Assembly: GCF_000379465.1 (NCBI RefSeq)
Contig: NZ_KB905381.1
Span: 186,001-250,000 of the forward strand
Origin: Sciscionella marina DSM 45152
Lineage (GTDB): Bacteria > Actinomycetota > Actinomycetes > Mycobacteriales > Pseudonocardiaceae
Reading direction: 5' to 3'
DNA length: 64,000 bases
A model generated the notes under the pieces. It did no database searches, was not told the origin of the DNA, and saw only the letters and a program-made list of their open reading frames with translations. Made by a program: the position numbers and the translations under genes. Below, in pieces: positions 17,218 through 25,584 of the stretch (positions are counted from its first letter, which is position 1; each line of letters starts with the position of its first letter).

Positions 17218-18234
17218 ATGACCGAGATCGTCGCCGGATTCGGTACCTCGCACGGACCGCAGCTCAAAGCCCCACCACCGGAAGCCTGGGACACCAGGGG
17301 AAAAGCCGACCGCGCCAGCAACGGCCTGAAGTTCCGCGGCGAGACGTACAGCTACGCGGGACTGCGTGAGCTGCGGGAGGATTTCGCATCGGAGATCACG
17401 CCCGAGGTCATGCGGCGACGCTGGGAGAGCTGCCAGCGGTCGATGGACCGGCTCGCGGACTTCGTCTGCGCGCAGGACATCGATGTTCTCGTCATCGTTT
17501 CCAGCGACCACAAGGAAACCTATGGCGATGAGTGGCTCGCCCCGTTCTCGGTGTACTGGGGCGATCAGGTCGCGCACGTACCGTTCACCCGCGAACAGCT
17601 CGACGCGATGGCGCCCGGCCTCGCCGAGGCGGCGGCGGGGGATGTGCCGGACCGCACGATCCTCCGGCCCACGCATCGCGAACTGGGCAAGCACATCATC
17701 CAGGCCACTCAGGCCGAGGATTTCGATACCGGTGCCACGGAAGTGATCCCGGCGGGCCGGTACGAGAACCACACCATCCCGCACGGATTCGGCTTCATCT
17801 ATCAGCGGTTCCTCGGCCAGGAGTCGAGGGTTCCGATGGTGCCGGTCTTCATCAACACCTTCTGGGAACCGAACCCGCCGGGAGCCAAGCGCTGCTACGA
17901 CTTCGGCCGCGCGCTCGGCAGGGCGATCCGCTCGTTTCCCGGCGAGCTACGCGTCGGTGTGGTCGCATCGGGCGGGTTGAGCCATTTCGTGATCGACGAG
18001 AAGCTCGACCGGGAATTCATCCGGGCGCTGCGTGCGCACGACGGGGACTACCTCTCGGCGATTCCCGCGGCGCAGATGCGGTCCGGCGCATCGGAACTGC
18101 GCAACTGGATCGCGGTGGCCGGGATCGCCGAGGAGACCGGCCTTTCCGTGACCGGCGCCGACTATGTGCCCTGCTACCGCACGGAAGCCGGCACCGGCAA
18201 CGCCATGTGTTTCCTCGCCTGGGAACGGGAGTGA
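17218..18234 (+). CDS. LigB-type class III extradiol ring-cleavage dioxygenase
   Basis: A 338-residue Fe(II) dioxygenase with visible LigB landmarks. His12 in FGTSHGPQL, His98 in IVSSDHKETYGDEW and Glu293 in GASELRNW line up with the iron ligands His12, His61 and Glu242 of LigB. His185 (ENHTIPHG) and His256 (GGLSHFV) line up with its acid-base residues. The segment PPGAKRCYDFGRALGRAIRSF also mirrors LigB. It should open a catechol- or gallate-type ring next to a hydroxyl group. No LigA-type small subunit gene is present and the protein has no fused LigA domain, unlike gallate dioxygenases such as DesB. It lies between the LigJ-like hydratase and three RraA-fold genes. Confidence 0.83.
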   Translation: MTEIVAGFGTSHGPQLKAPPPEAWDTRGKADRASNGLKFRGETYSYAGLRELREDFASEITPEVMRRRWESCQRSMDRLADFVCAQDIDVLVIVSSDHKETYGDEWLAPFSVYWGDQVAHVPFTREQLDAMAPGLAEAAAGDVPDRTILRPTHRELGKHIIQATQAEDFDTGATEVIPAGRYENHTIPHGFGFIYQRFLGQESRVPMVPVFINTFWEPNPPGAKRCYDFGRALGRAIRSFPGELRVGVVASGGLSHFVIDEKLDREFIRALRAHDGDYLSAIPAAQMRSGASELRNWIAVAGIAEETGLSVTGADYVPCYRTEAGTGNAMCFLAWERE

Positions 18235-18236
18235 CC

Positions 18237-18899
18237 ATGACCGGCGAAGAGAACGTCACCGCGCTGCGCGAACTGGACAGTTGCGCGGTTTCCGATGCCC
18301 TCGACACGCTTGGCCTGCCCGGCGCGGTCACCGCGCTGGCCCCGATGTGGCCCGTGCCGACGGTCTTGGCCGGGCGGGTGCGCACGGTCACCGCGCAGCC
18401 CAAGGCGGCCGCCGGACCGGTGACCCACATCGCCACCCCGCTCGTGGCGAGCACCGAACCCGGGGATGTCGTGGTGATCGACAACCACGGCCGGACCGAC
18501 GTGTCCTGCTGGGGCGGCCTGCTCGCCGAGGCGGCGATCCGGCGCGGTGTAGCCGGGGTCCTCGTGGACGGTGCCTGCCGCGATGTTCAGGACAGCCAGG
18601 CGCTCGCACTCCCGCTCTTCGCCCGCGCGGCCGTTCCGGTCAGCGCGCGGGGGCGCATCGTGCAGGCGGCGATGGACGAACGCATCCAGGTGGACGGCGT
18701 CTCGGTTGCCGCATACGACTACGTGATCGCCGATGTCAACGGGGTCGTGTTCCTCGCGGCTGGGGAGGCCGAACGCGTCATCGGGCTCGCGCGGCGTATC
18801 GCGGAACGTGAGGCCCGCATGGCCGACGCCGTCCGCGCGGGCCAGGACGTAAGAGAAGTCATGCACGACAGCCGATTCCCCACAGTCAGCGCGGAGTGA
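18237..18899 (+). CDS. RraA/LigK-fold protein 1 (aldolase-like)
   Basis: A 220-residue RraA-family protein. ATG 18237 was chosen; a GTG six bases upstream overlaps the previous stop and is also possible. The family core is VVVIDNHGRTDVSCWGG, then GVAGVLVDGACRDVQDSQAL, which holds the Gly-x20-Arg-Asp pair and the following Asp that bind divalent metal and pyruvate enolate in class II 4-hydroxy-4-methyl-2-oxoglutarate/CHA aldolases. It retains RD-x-x-D, unlike the next two copies. It is the first of three consecutive RraA-family genes and is a candidate for the final aldolase, or a diverged regulator or decarboxylase. Confidence 0.75.
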   Translation: MTGEENVTALRELDSCAVSDALDTLGLPGAVTALAPMWPVPTVLAGRVRTVTAQPKAAAGPVTHIATPLVASTEPGDVVVIDNHGRTDVSCWGGLLAEAAIRRGVAGVLVDGACRDVQDSQALALPLFARAAVPVSARGRIVQAAMDERIQVDGVSVAAYDYVIADVNGVVFLAAGEAERVIGLARRIAEREARMADAVRAGQDVREVMHDSRFPTVSAE

Positions 18900-18904
18900 T
18901 CCTG

Positions 18905-19558
18905 ATGCCCGAACACCTCATCGACCGGTTCGCCGCGCTCGGCAGCGCGACGGTCTCCGACGCACTCGACAAGCTCGGGCGCCCGGGCAGCCTGCTCGGC
19001 ATGGCCCCGCTGGCGGACGGACAGCGGATGATCGGCCGCGCGTTCACCGTGCGCTATGTGAGCGCTCAGGTCCCGGCCGGGACCGTCGGCGATTTCCTCG
19101 ACGAGGCCGAGCCGGGCCAGGTGATCGTGCTGGACAACGACGGCAGGCTCGATTGCACGGTATGGGGCGACATTCTCACCTCGGTAGCGCACCATCGGGG
19201 CATCTCGGGAACGGTGATCGACGGTGTCTGCCGGGACACGCACCGGGCACTGTCCATCGGTTACCCCATCTACAGCCGCGGCCGGTTCATGCGCACCGGC
19301 AAGGATCGCGTCGAGGTGGCCGAGGAGCGGGGACCGGTGACCATCGGCGGAGTGACCGTGCGGCACGGCGACCTGCTCCTCGGTGATTCCGACGGCGTCG
19401 TGTCGATCCCCGGTGACCGCGAGGAACAGGTGCTCGCCACCGCCGAGATGATTCAGGCGCGCGAGGAATCGATCCTGGCCGCCGCGCTCGCCGGTGCGCC
19501 GATCGCCGAGGCGCGGGCCAGGTACGGCTACCACGATCTGCAACGGGCGGAGGCATGA
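18905..19558 (+). CDS. RraA/LigK-fold protein 2
   Basis: A 217-residue second copy, started at ATG 18905 because GGAG lies eight bases before it; GTG 18896, which overlaps the previous stop, is the alternative. The core reads VIVLDNDGRLDCTVWGD, then GTVIDGVCRDTHRALSIG, keeping Arg-Asp but with His-Arg in place of the acidic residue at the +3 position. The C-terminal part (RHGDLLLGDSDGVVSIPGD) is well conserved with CHA/HMG aldolases. Its stop overlaps the start of copy 3 by four bases. Its function relative to the other two copies is not determinable; oxaloacetate decarboxylase activity is common in this fold. Confidence 0.75.
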   Translation: MPEHLIDRFAALGSATVSDALDKLGRPGSLLGMAPLADGQRMIGRAFTVRYVSAQVPAGTVGDFLDEAEPGQVIVLDNDGRLDCTVWGDILTSVAHHRGISGTVIDGVCRDTHRALSIGYPIYSRGRFMRTGKDRVEVAEERGPVTIGGVTVRHGDLLLGDSDGVVSIPGDREEQVLATAEMIQAREESILAAALAGAPIAEARARYGYHDLQRAEA

Positions 19559-20193
19559 GCACTGTGCACCAGGACACCCGAGAGCTGCTGGCGCTGGGCA
19601 CCGCGACGCTGTACGAGGCGTCGAAGCTGGACTGTTTTCTGGACGTCGCGTTCCGCCCGGCCTGGGACGGTGCCCAGCTGGCCGGCCGTGCGGTACCGGT
19701 ATGCGCGCAGCTCGGCGACAATCTCGCGCTGCACCACGGGATCGAGGCTGCGGCCCCCGGAGATGTGCTCCTCGTCGACGCAGGCGGTGCACCCTTCGGG
19801 TACTGGGGCGAGGTGATGGCGGTCGCCGCGCAGGCCCGCGGCATTCGCGGCCTGGTCATCGACGGCGGGGTCCGGGACACCGGTCAGCTCGAAACCCTGG
19901 GCTTCCCGGTGTTCAGCACGGCGATCGCCATCCGCGGCACGATCAAACAGTGGCCGGGCACGGTGGGGCGCCCGATCACCTTGCGCGGCAGGGTGATCCG
20001 GCACGGCGATGTCGTGGTCGCCGACCGGGACGGGATCGTGGTGCTCCCTGCGGAGTGCTACGAGCGGATCCTGGACGCGTCCCGCGAGCGCGTGGCGAAG
20101 GAGGAGTCCTTCATGGACCGGCTCCGCGCCGGCGAGACCACCCTGGACCTCTACGGCTTCCGCGAGCTCGGCACCCCGGAGGTGAACTCGTGA
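19555..20193 (+). CDS. RraA/LigK-fold protein 3, likely CHA/HMG aldolase
   Basis: A 212-residue third copy. It is the one that looks most like characterised 4-carboxy-4-hydroxy-2-oxoadipate aldolases: LLVDAGGAPFGYWGEVMAV, GLVIDGGVRDTGQLETLGFP, then AIAIRGTIKQWPGTVGRP and HGDVVVADRDGIVVLP. The GTIK plus RPI segment and the shortened N-terminus match LigK/GalC. This enzyme would split the LigJ product into pyruvate and oxaloacetate, closing the pathway. The start ATGA overlaps the end of copy 2, and its own stop overlaps the GTG of the flavin reductase gene. Confidence 0.78.
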   Translation: MSTVHQDTRELLALGTATLYEASKLDCFLDVAFRPAWDGAQLAGRAVPVCAQLGDNLALHHGIEAAAPGDVLLVDAGGAPFGYWGEVMAVAAQARGIRGLVIDGGVRDTGQLETLGFPVFSTAIAIRGTIKQWPGTVGRPITLRGRVIRHGDVVVADRDGIVVLPAECYERILDASRERVAKEESFMDRLRAGETTLDLYGFRELGTPEVNS

Positions 20194-21158
20194 CCGCCGA
20201 GCAGGAGCAGCAGCGGATCGACAGGTTCCGTCAGGCCGCCGGACGATTCGCCTCCGGCGTCACCGTGGTGACCACGGCCCTGGACGGGCACCTCTACGGG
20301 ATCACGGCGACCTCCTTCGTTTCGCTGTCGCTGAACCCGCTTCTGGTGACCGTCTCCATCAATGCGCACAGCCCGATCCTCGACGAGATCCGCGCGAGCG
20401 GGGTGTTCGCGATCAACGTGCTCGGCCGCCACCAACAGGAAGTGTCCGCCAGTTTCGCCCGCAGGGGACGCGGCCGGAGCAAAGGGCGGTTCGACGCGGT
20501 CGAGACGCACACCGAGTCCACCGGCGCGCCGGTCGTCACCGGGGCACTGAGCTGGTTCGACTGCACCGTGCACACCATGCTCAGCGGTGGCGACCACATC
20601 ATCCTGGTCGGGGAGGTCGTCTCGGCGGGTGGCGGTACCGGGGCGCCCTTGCTGTACTGGTCCGGCGAATACCACGAACTCGGCACAGCGGAGGAAGCCG
20701 AGGCGGACATCGGCCGGATCGCGGATTCGCTCTCCATCCAGCTGCACCTGCACGGGATGCGGACCGAGCAGCTTCTGCAAGCGCAGCACGCGGTCGAGCC
20801 GGCGGCCGCGGCGCTCGCCGCCCGCTCGGCCGCCGACGACCAGGTGGCGCAGTTGCGCGCGCTCGTCGAGGAATCGGGGAGACACCTCCAGGACTCCGTC
20901 CGGTACAACTCGCTCTCGCTGGAATTCCACTCCCGGCTCGGGATGCTCAGCGGGAATCCGGCGATCGCGGCCTCGGTCGGCGCGCTCAACCGGCCACGGG
21001 AGAACGCGTACGCCGTGCACACCAACGCCGAACGGGCGGCGCGGGCGGTCGAGGCACACCGGAGCATCCTCGAAGCGATCGAGAATCGCGACGAAACGGC
21101 CGCACGCCGGCTGATGACCGAACACCTCGGCGTGGTCGCGCAGGGGATGCCGTGCTGA
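20190..21158 (+). CDS. Flavin reductase (HpaC-like) fused to a GntR-type FCD domain
   Basis: A 322-residue two-domain protein from GTG 20190, preceded by GGAGGTG. Residues 1-170 are a split-barrel NAD(P)H:flavin reductase: FRQAAGRFASGVTVVTT, ITATSFVSLSLNPLLVTVSI, then DHIILVGEVVSAG. Residues about 185-320 form an all-helical domain with the FCD pattern of GntR regulators: VEPAAAALAARSAADD, LEFHSRLGMLSGNPAIA, AHRSILEAIENRDETAARRLMTEHL. Three metal-site His positions remain, while the usual Asp before F-H is Ser. There is no DNA-binding helix-turn-helix. The reductase part should feed FADH2 to the HpaB-type hydroxylase of the same operon; the FCD part may sense the substrate and tune the reductase. 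Confidence 0.8.
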   Translation: MTAEQEQQRIDRFRQAAGRFASGVTVVTTALDGHLYGITATSFVSLSLNPLLVTVSINAHSPILDEIRASGVFAINVLGRHQQEVSASFARRGRGRSKGRFDAVETHTESTGAPVVTGALSWFDCTVHTMLSGGDHIILVGEVVSAGGGTGAPLLYWSGEYHELGTAEEAEADIGRIADSLSIQLHLHGMRTEQLLQAQHAVEPAAAALAARSAADDQVAQLRALVEESGRHLQDSVRYNSLSLEFHSRLGMLSGNPAIAASVGALNRPRENAYAVHTNAERAARAVEAHRSILEAIENRDETAARRLMTEHLGVVAQGMPC

Positions 21159-21169
21159 ACGGAGCGAGC

Positions 21170-22804
21170 ATGGACGCGGACGTCCTCATCATCGGCGCGG
21201 GCCCGGTCGGCCTGATCGCCGCGCTGGATCTGAGCAGCCGCGGGGTTTCGGTGATCCTCGTCGAGGAACGTGATTTTCTCGAACCGCCGAGCGTCAAATG
21301 CAATCACGTCGCCTCGCGCACCATGGAGAGTCTTCGGCGGCTCGGGATCGCGGCCGAGGTGCGCGCGGCCGGGCTCCCGCGGGACTATCCACAGGATGTG
21401 GCCTTCCGGACCTCGCTGACCGGACGGGAATTCGCGCGCATCCCGATCCCGGCGAGCGGGCAACGCTACACCTCGCGGACCGGGCCGGACACCGGCTGGG
21501 CGACACCGGAACCGCCGCACCGGATCAACCAGACCTTCCTGGAACCGATCCTCGCCAGGCAGGTGGCGCGGGCCCCCGGGGTGACGCTGCTCAATCGGGT
21601 CCGTTTCCGTTCACTGGCCCAGGATTCGTCCTCGGTTTCCGCCGTCGTGTGCGATGCCGGTGGCGCGCACGAACGCACGATCCGGGTCCGCTATCTCATC
21701 GGGGCCGACGGCGGGCGTTCGCCGGTGCGCAAACAGATCGGCGCGAAACTCGGCGGCGATCCGGTGCTGCAGCACGTGCAGTCCACCTGCATCCGCGCGC
21801 CGGAGCTGTATTCCCGGATGACGGCCAGGGAACCGCGGGCATGGGGCTACTACACGTTCAACGCCCGCCGCGTCGGCCATGTGTACGCGATCGACGGTCG
21901 CGGGATGTTTCTGGTGCACACCTATCTGTCGCCGGAGGAAGCCGAGACCGAGGGAGCGGTCGACCGGGATGCCGCGATCCGAGCGATTCTCGGGGTGGAC
22001 GAGATGTTCGAGTACGAGGTCGTCTCGAAGGAGGACTGGATCGCGCGCCGCCTGCTCGCCGACCGCTTCCGCGACCGGCGGGTGTTCCTCGCGGGCGACG
22101 CCTGCCATCTGTGGGTACCGTTCGCGGGTTTCGGGATGAACGCGGGGATCGCGGACGCGCTGAACCTGACCTGGCTGCTGGGCGCGTGCCTCGGCGGCTG
22201 GGCCGAAGACGGGATCCTGGACGCCTACGAAGCCGAGCGCTGGCCGATCACCGAACAGGTTTCCCGGTTCGCGATGGATCACCAGCGCAAGCTCGCCCGG
22301 CCAGGAATTCCCGGCGCGCTCGAGGAACCCACTCCGGAAGGGGAGGCCGCGCGCCGGTCGTTCGGCGCCGCGATGCGGGCGTTGAACGAGCCGCAGTTCG
22401 CCGCCGCAGGACTGAACTACGGGTACGCCTACCACGGTTCACCGATCATCGCCTACGACGGGGAAGAGGCACCCGGCTACACGATGGGCGACTACGTTCC
22501 CTCCACGGTGCCCGGTTGCCGTGCGCCGCATTGCACCCTGGCCGACGGATCCTCGCTGTACGACCACTTGTCGCCGGGCTACACGGCCGTCGTCCCGGGC
22601 GGCATCGAGGTCACCGTGCTCGCGGCGGAGGCGAGGCGCCGCGGGATCCCGTTCGCCGTTCTCGAATCGGATGTCCTGGCGCCCCAGTACCGGGAACCGG
22701 TCACTTTGATCCGGCAGGACCAGACCGTGATCTGGCGCGGTGTCCCGCCGGACCGGGAGACGTCGGCGCGGCTGTGGGAAAAGCTGCGCGGCGCGGGTGG
22801 GTGA
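21170..22804 (+). CDS. Class A FAD-dependent aromatic monooxygenase
   Basis: A 544-residue flavoprotein hydroxylase, started at ATG 21170 behind GGAG; the GTG at 21152 overlaps the previous gene and is less likely. The Rossmann motif VLIIGAGPVGLIAALDL, the LIGADGGRSPVRKQIG segment and the FLAGDACHLWVPFAGFGMN motif are those of the PHBH/MhpA/PheA group. The C-terminal thioredoxin-like extension (about residues 440-544) is present, as in phenol hydroxylase relatives. It is the last gene of the eight-gene operon and faces the convergent aldehyde dehydrogenase across a strong hairpin. It probably adds a second hydroxyl group to the aromatic ring, but the substrate is unknown. Confidence 0.82.
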   Translation: MDADVLIIGAGPVGLIAALDLSSRGVSVILVEERDFLEPPSVKCNHVASRTMESLRRLGIAAEVRAAGLPRDYPQDVAFRTSLTGREFARIPIPASGQRYTSRTGPDTGWATPEPPHRINQTFLEPILARQVARAPGVTLLNRVRFRSLAQDSSSVSAVVCDAGGAHERTIRVRYLIGADGGRSPVRKQIGAKLGGDPVLQHVQSTCIRAPELYSRMTAREPRAWGYYTFNARRVGHVYAIDGRGMFLVHTYLSPEEAETEGAVDRDAAIRAILGVDEMFEYEVVSKEDWIARRLLADRFRDRRVFLAGDACHLWVPFAGFGMNAGIADALNLTWLLGACLGGWAEDGILDAYEAERWPITEQVSRFAMDHQRKLARPGIPGALEEPTPEGEAARRSFGAAMRALNEPQFAAAGLNYGYAYHGSPIIAYDGEEAPGYTMGDYVPSTVPGCRAPHCTLADGSSLYDHLSPGYTAVVPGGIEVTVLAAEARRRGIPFAVLESDVLAPQYREPVTLIRQDQTVIWRGVPPDRETSARLWEKLRGAGG

Positions 22805-22810
22805 TCAGCC

Positions 22811-22848
22811 GCGAACGGGCGGGGCCGCCGATGGCCCCGCCCATTCGC
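22811..22848. terminator. Strong bidirectional terminator hairpin
   Basis: A 16-base stem (22811-22826 against 22833-22848) with a six-base loop and a single mismatch lies exactly between the convergent monooxygenase and aldehyde dehydrogenase genes. It has no T-tract, as is common in actinomycetes. Confidence 0.8.
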
Positions 22849-22852
22849 CGGG

Positions 22853-24241
22853 TCAGCGGCGGATGATTTTGGTGGCCGCCATGGCTTTCAGGCCCTCCAC
22901 GCCGAACTCCAGCCCGTAGCCCGAGGACTTCGTGCCGCCGAACGGGATCCCCGGATCGACACCACCGTGCTGGTTGACCCACACGGTCCCGGCCTCCATC
23001 CGCTGCGCCACCGCGGCCGCTTCCTCGGGATCGGCGCCCCACACCGAAGCGCCGAGGCCCTGCTCGGTGGCGTTGGCCCGGCGCACCGCATCGTCCACCT
23101 CGGTGTACCGGATCACCGGCAGTACCGGGCCGAACTGTTCCTCGGCGACCACGGCGGCATCGTCTTCGACCTCGGCGATGATGGTGGGCCGATAGAACAG
23201 CGGCCCCAGTTCGGCTGCGGGCGCGCCACCGGTGACGATGCGGGCCCCGCGCTCACGGGCCTCGGCGACCAGCCGGGACACGATCGCGAACTGCGCGGGA
23301 TTCTGCACCGGACCGAGCCGGTTCGCCTTGTCCGTTCCCGGCCCCATGGTTGCCTTCTCGGCGCGTTCGGCCAGCGCCGAGACAAGCTCGGCGTAGAGCG
23401 AATCGTGCACGTAGAGCCGCTTGAGCGCGGCGCACACCTGGCCGGTGTTCATGAAGGCCGCCCAGAACAACTGATCGGCGACCGCGCCGACATCGGTGCC
23501 GGGCAACACGATCGCGGCGTCGTTCCCGCCGAGTTCCAGGGTGAGCCGGGCGAGGTTGCCCGCCGAGCTTTCCACGATACGGCGGCCGGTCGCGGTGGAA
23601 CCGGTGAACACGATCTTCGCGATCCGCGGATGCCCGGCCAGTGCCGCGCCGACCTCGCGATCCCCGGAGACCACGGTCAGCACGCCCTCCGGCAGATGAC
23701 GGCGGAGGATCCCGGCGAGCGCGAGCACACTCAGCGGGGTGTTCTCGGATGGTTTGAGCACCACCGTGTTGCCCATCCGCAGTGCGGGTGCGAAATGCCA
23801 CGCGGCGATCATCACCGGGAAGTTCCACGGGCCGATCGAGGCGACCACACCGAGCGGGACATGGTGCAGCTCGGTGCGCGAGCTGCCGTCGTCCTGCAAC
23901 AGCTGCGGTTCGAGCACCAGGTCCGCCGTGGTCCGCAGCCAGTGCGCGGCGCCGTGCGCTTCTCCTGCCCCGCCTGCCTTGCCCTGTTCCCGGGTGATGA
24001 TCTCGCCGAGTTCCTCGGCCTGCGCATCGAGGTCGTCCGCGATCGCGTGCAGCAGCCGCGATCGTTCGGCGTGCCCCAGCGCGGCCCAGGAGGGCTGCGC
24101 GGCAGCGGCGGCGGACACCGCGGCGTTCAGCTCCCCGACCGTGTGCACCGGTGCGTGGCCGATGACTTCCCGCGTCGCGGCGTCCAGGATCGGCCGCCCG
24201 CGCTCTTCCGGAACCGAGGCGGTGGTCAGCAGTGTGTTCAT
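22853..24241 (-). CDS. Aldehyde dehydrogenase (benzaldehyde-dehydrogenase-like)
   Basis: A 462-residue ALDH read leftward from ATG 24241. The catalytic Cys is in NTGQVCAALKR, the Glu in LTLELGGNDAA, the Asn in SIGPWNFPVMI, and the C-terminal motif EEQFGPVLPVIRY is present. It is a second, distinct ALDH of the region, differing from the one at 13094. An AT-rich 17-base site shared with three other promoters lies 20 bases upstream. With the nearby decarboxylase and aminotransferase it would complete an Ehrlich-type amino acid to acid route. Confidence 0.84.
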   Translation of the reverse strand: MNTLLTTASVPEERGRPILDAATREVIGHAPVHTVGELNAAVSAAAAAQPSWAALGHAERSRLLHAIADDLDAQAEELGEIITREQGKAGGAGEAHGAAHWLRTTADLVLEPQLLQDDGSSRTELHHVPLGVVASIGPWNFPVMIAAWHFAPALRMGNTVVLKPSENTPLSVLALAGILRRHLPEGVLTVVSGDREVGAALAGHPRIAKIVFTGSTATGRRIVESSAGNLARLTLELGGNDAAIVLPGTDVGAVADQLFWAAFMNTGQVCAALKRLYVHDSLYAELVSALAERAEKATMGPGTDKANRLGPVQNPAQFAIVSRLVAEARERGARIVTGGAPAAELGPLFYRPTIIAEVEDDAAVVAEEQFGPVLPVIRYTEVDDAVRRANATEQGLGASVWGADPEEAAAVAQRMEAGTVWVNQHGGVDPGIPFGGTKSSGYGLEFGVEGLKAMAATKIIRR

Positions 24242-24260
24242 GCGAAACCTTCCCTAAAAA

Positions 24261-24277
24261 TCAACATTCAATATAGT
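24261..24277. promoter_or_regulatory. AT-rich 17-mer, site A
   Basis: TCAACATTCAATATAGT matches the palindromic site B at 13 of 17 positions. It lies between the PucR stop and the start of the aldehyde dehydrogenase, 20 bases before the ATG. AT-rich runs are rare in this DNA, which makes the recurrence stand out. Confidence 0.6.
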
Positions 24278-24310
24278 CAATTGCGGGCAATGGGGCCAGG
24301 GGGTGCGGGC

Positions 24311-25471
24311 TCAGCGCAGACCGGCGAGGGTGGCCACCCGTAAGCCGACGTGGAGTTCTCGCCGGAGGCTTCCGTCGGAGAGCTCGACCTTGGCGACCGC
24401 GCGCACGCGATCCAGGCGGTAGTAGAGGGTGCTGCGGTGGACATGGAGCGCCTGCGCCGTGCGCTGCGCGTCGCAGCCGTGGTCGAGGTAGGTCTCGAGC
24501 GTCTGCGCGAGGTCGGGGCCGGACTGCGTATCGAGCAGCCGGCGCACCGTGTCCGGGAGGTCGGCGGCGCCGAGGTCTTCGAGCGGGAGTTGCAGCAGCA
24601 GCCGATCCAGGCCCAGATCCGGCCAGTGGATCACGCTCCCGTGCCCGGGGTCCGCGCCGCCGCGCAGGGCTATCCGGGCCTCCCGCTGCGAGCGGTGCGC
24701 GTGGGACAACGGGGTGTGCGCGCCGCCCACTCCGGCGCGCAGGCCGGAAAAGGCAGGCTGGGCAAGGAGAGCGGCCAGTCGTTCGGTGTCGATCTCGTAT
24801 GGCACGAGCAACACGGCCGCTCCGCCGAGCACCGCGCCGACCGCCCGCAGGGTCGGGAAGGCCGGGATGGTCGACAGTGCCCGGTCCAGTGCCAGTCGAA
24901 GCGTCGCCGAGCCGGGCCCGGACCGGGCCCGGCCGGTGATCGAGATGACCGTGTAATGCGGGACGGGGGAGAGCAGGCCGCTCGCGAGCAGTTCATCGGC
25001 CGCCCGGGCGCGCTGCTCCTGCTCGCCCTCCAAGAGTGCGGTGAGCAGGCGCAGCGCGCGGTCCTGGTCCTCCCGTTCGCCCAGTGCCATGGCGGCAAGC
25101 AGCAGTCCGATCCGTGCCCGGCGTTCACGAAGCTCCTCGTCGTCGGCATAGGTGCGATCGTCGTCCTCGGGGATGGTCGAGGAGAGGTAGCCGACCAGTC
25201 GCCCCTCGTAACGGACCGGGGCGACCAGGCGGGACTGGCCGCCGTCCAGTGGCGGGATGCGGACCGGGCCTTCCGACTGGCCGACCCGATAATCCCGGAT
25301 GGACTCCCGGGCTCGGGAGGATCCCTTGTGGGACAAGATGATCGTCAGCCGGGCATGGTCGACGTCCCGGTCGTGCACGCTGAACGCGATCACCGTGAAG
25401 TCCGCGTCGAACACGATGATGGGCCTGCCGAGCCGGTCGGCGTAGGCCTGGACCTGTTCTTCGAGATTCAT
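24311..25471 (-). CDS. PucR/CdaR-family transcriptional regulator
   Basis: A 386-residue regulator. The N-terminal part (about 1-130) is a GAF-like sensory region opening with EEQVQAYADRLGRPIIVFDADF. The middle resembles the GGDEF-like domain of CdaR proteins. The C-terminal PucR helix-turn-helix is clear: LETYLDHGCDAQRTAQALHV, then HRSTLYYRLDRVRAV. Such proteins usually activate catabolic genes in response to a pathway compound. It is divergent from the ThDP enzyme gene and lies amid the regulon, so it is a good candidate for binding the GACAC-GTGTC palindromes, which sit at activator-like distances upstream of three units. Confidence 0.8.
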   Translation of the reverse strand: MNLEEQVQAYADRLGRPIIVFDADFTVIAFSVHDRDVDHARLTIILSHKGSSRARESIRDYRVGQSEGPVRIPPLDGGQSRLVAPVRYEGRLVGYLSSTIPEDDDRTYADDEELRERRARIGLLLAAMALGEREDQDRALRLLTALLEGEQEQRARAADELLASGLLSPVPHYTVISITGRARSGPGSATLRLALDRALSTIPAFPTLRAVGAVLGGAAVLLVPYEIDTERLAALLAQPAFSGLRAGVGGAHTPLSHAHRSQREARIALRGGADPGHGSVIHWPDLGLDRLLLQLPLEDLGAADLPDTVRRLLDTQSGPDLAQTLETYLDHGCDAQRTAQALHVHRSTLYYRLDRVRAVAKVELSDGSLRRELHVGLRVATLAGLR

Positions 25472-25547
25472 CGCTCGCCCTCCCGGTTGGCTGCGGTACC
25501 CGCGGCCGAGTGCGATCCGTACCCGTTGTCAGCCGCCGGAGATTTGA

Positions 25548-25564
25548 TCTATATTCATTATAGA
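25548..25564. promoter_or_regulatory. AT-rich 17-mer, site B (best palindrome)
   Basis: TCTATA-TTCAT-TATAGA has perfect six-base inverted arms. It lies 20 bases before the ThDP enzyme start in the divergent gap with the PucR gene. Sites A, C and D resemble it at 13, 12 and 15 of 17 positions. Confidence 0.68.
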
Positions 25565-25584
25565 CATTTTCGAGAGGGGTTCGC

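Noticed and set aside
20190-21158. GntR-family transcription factor
   Set aside because: Only the FCD half is present. The N-terminal half is a flavin reductase barrel with no helix-turn-helix.
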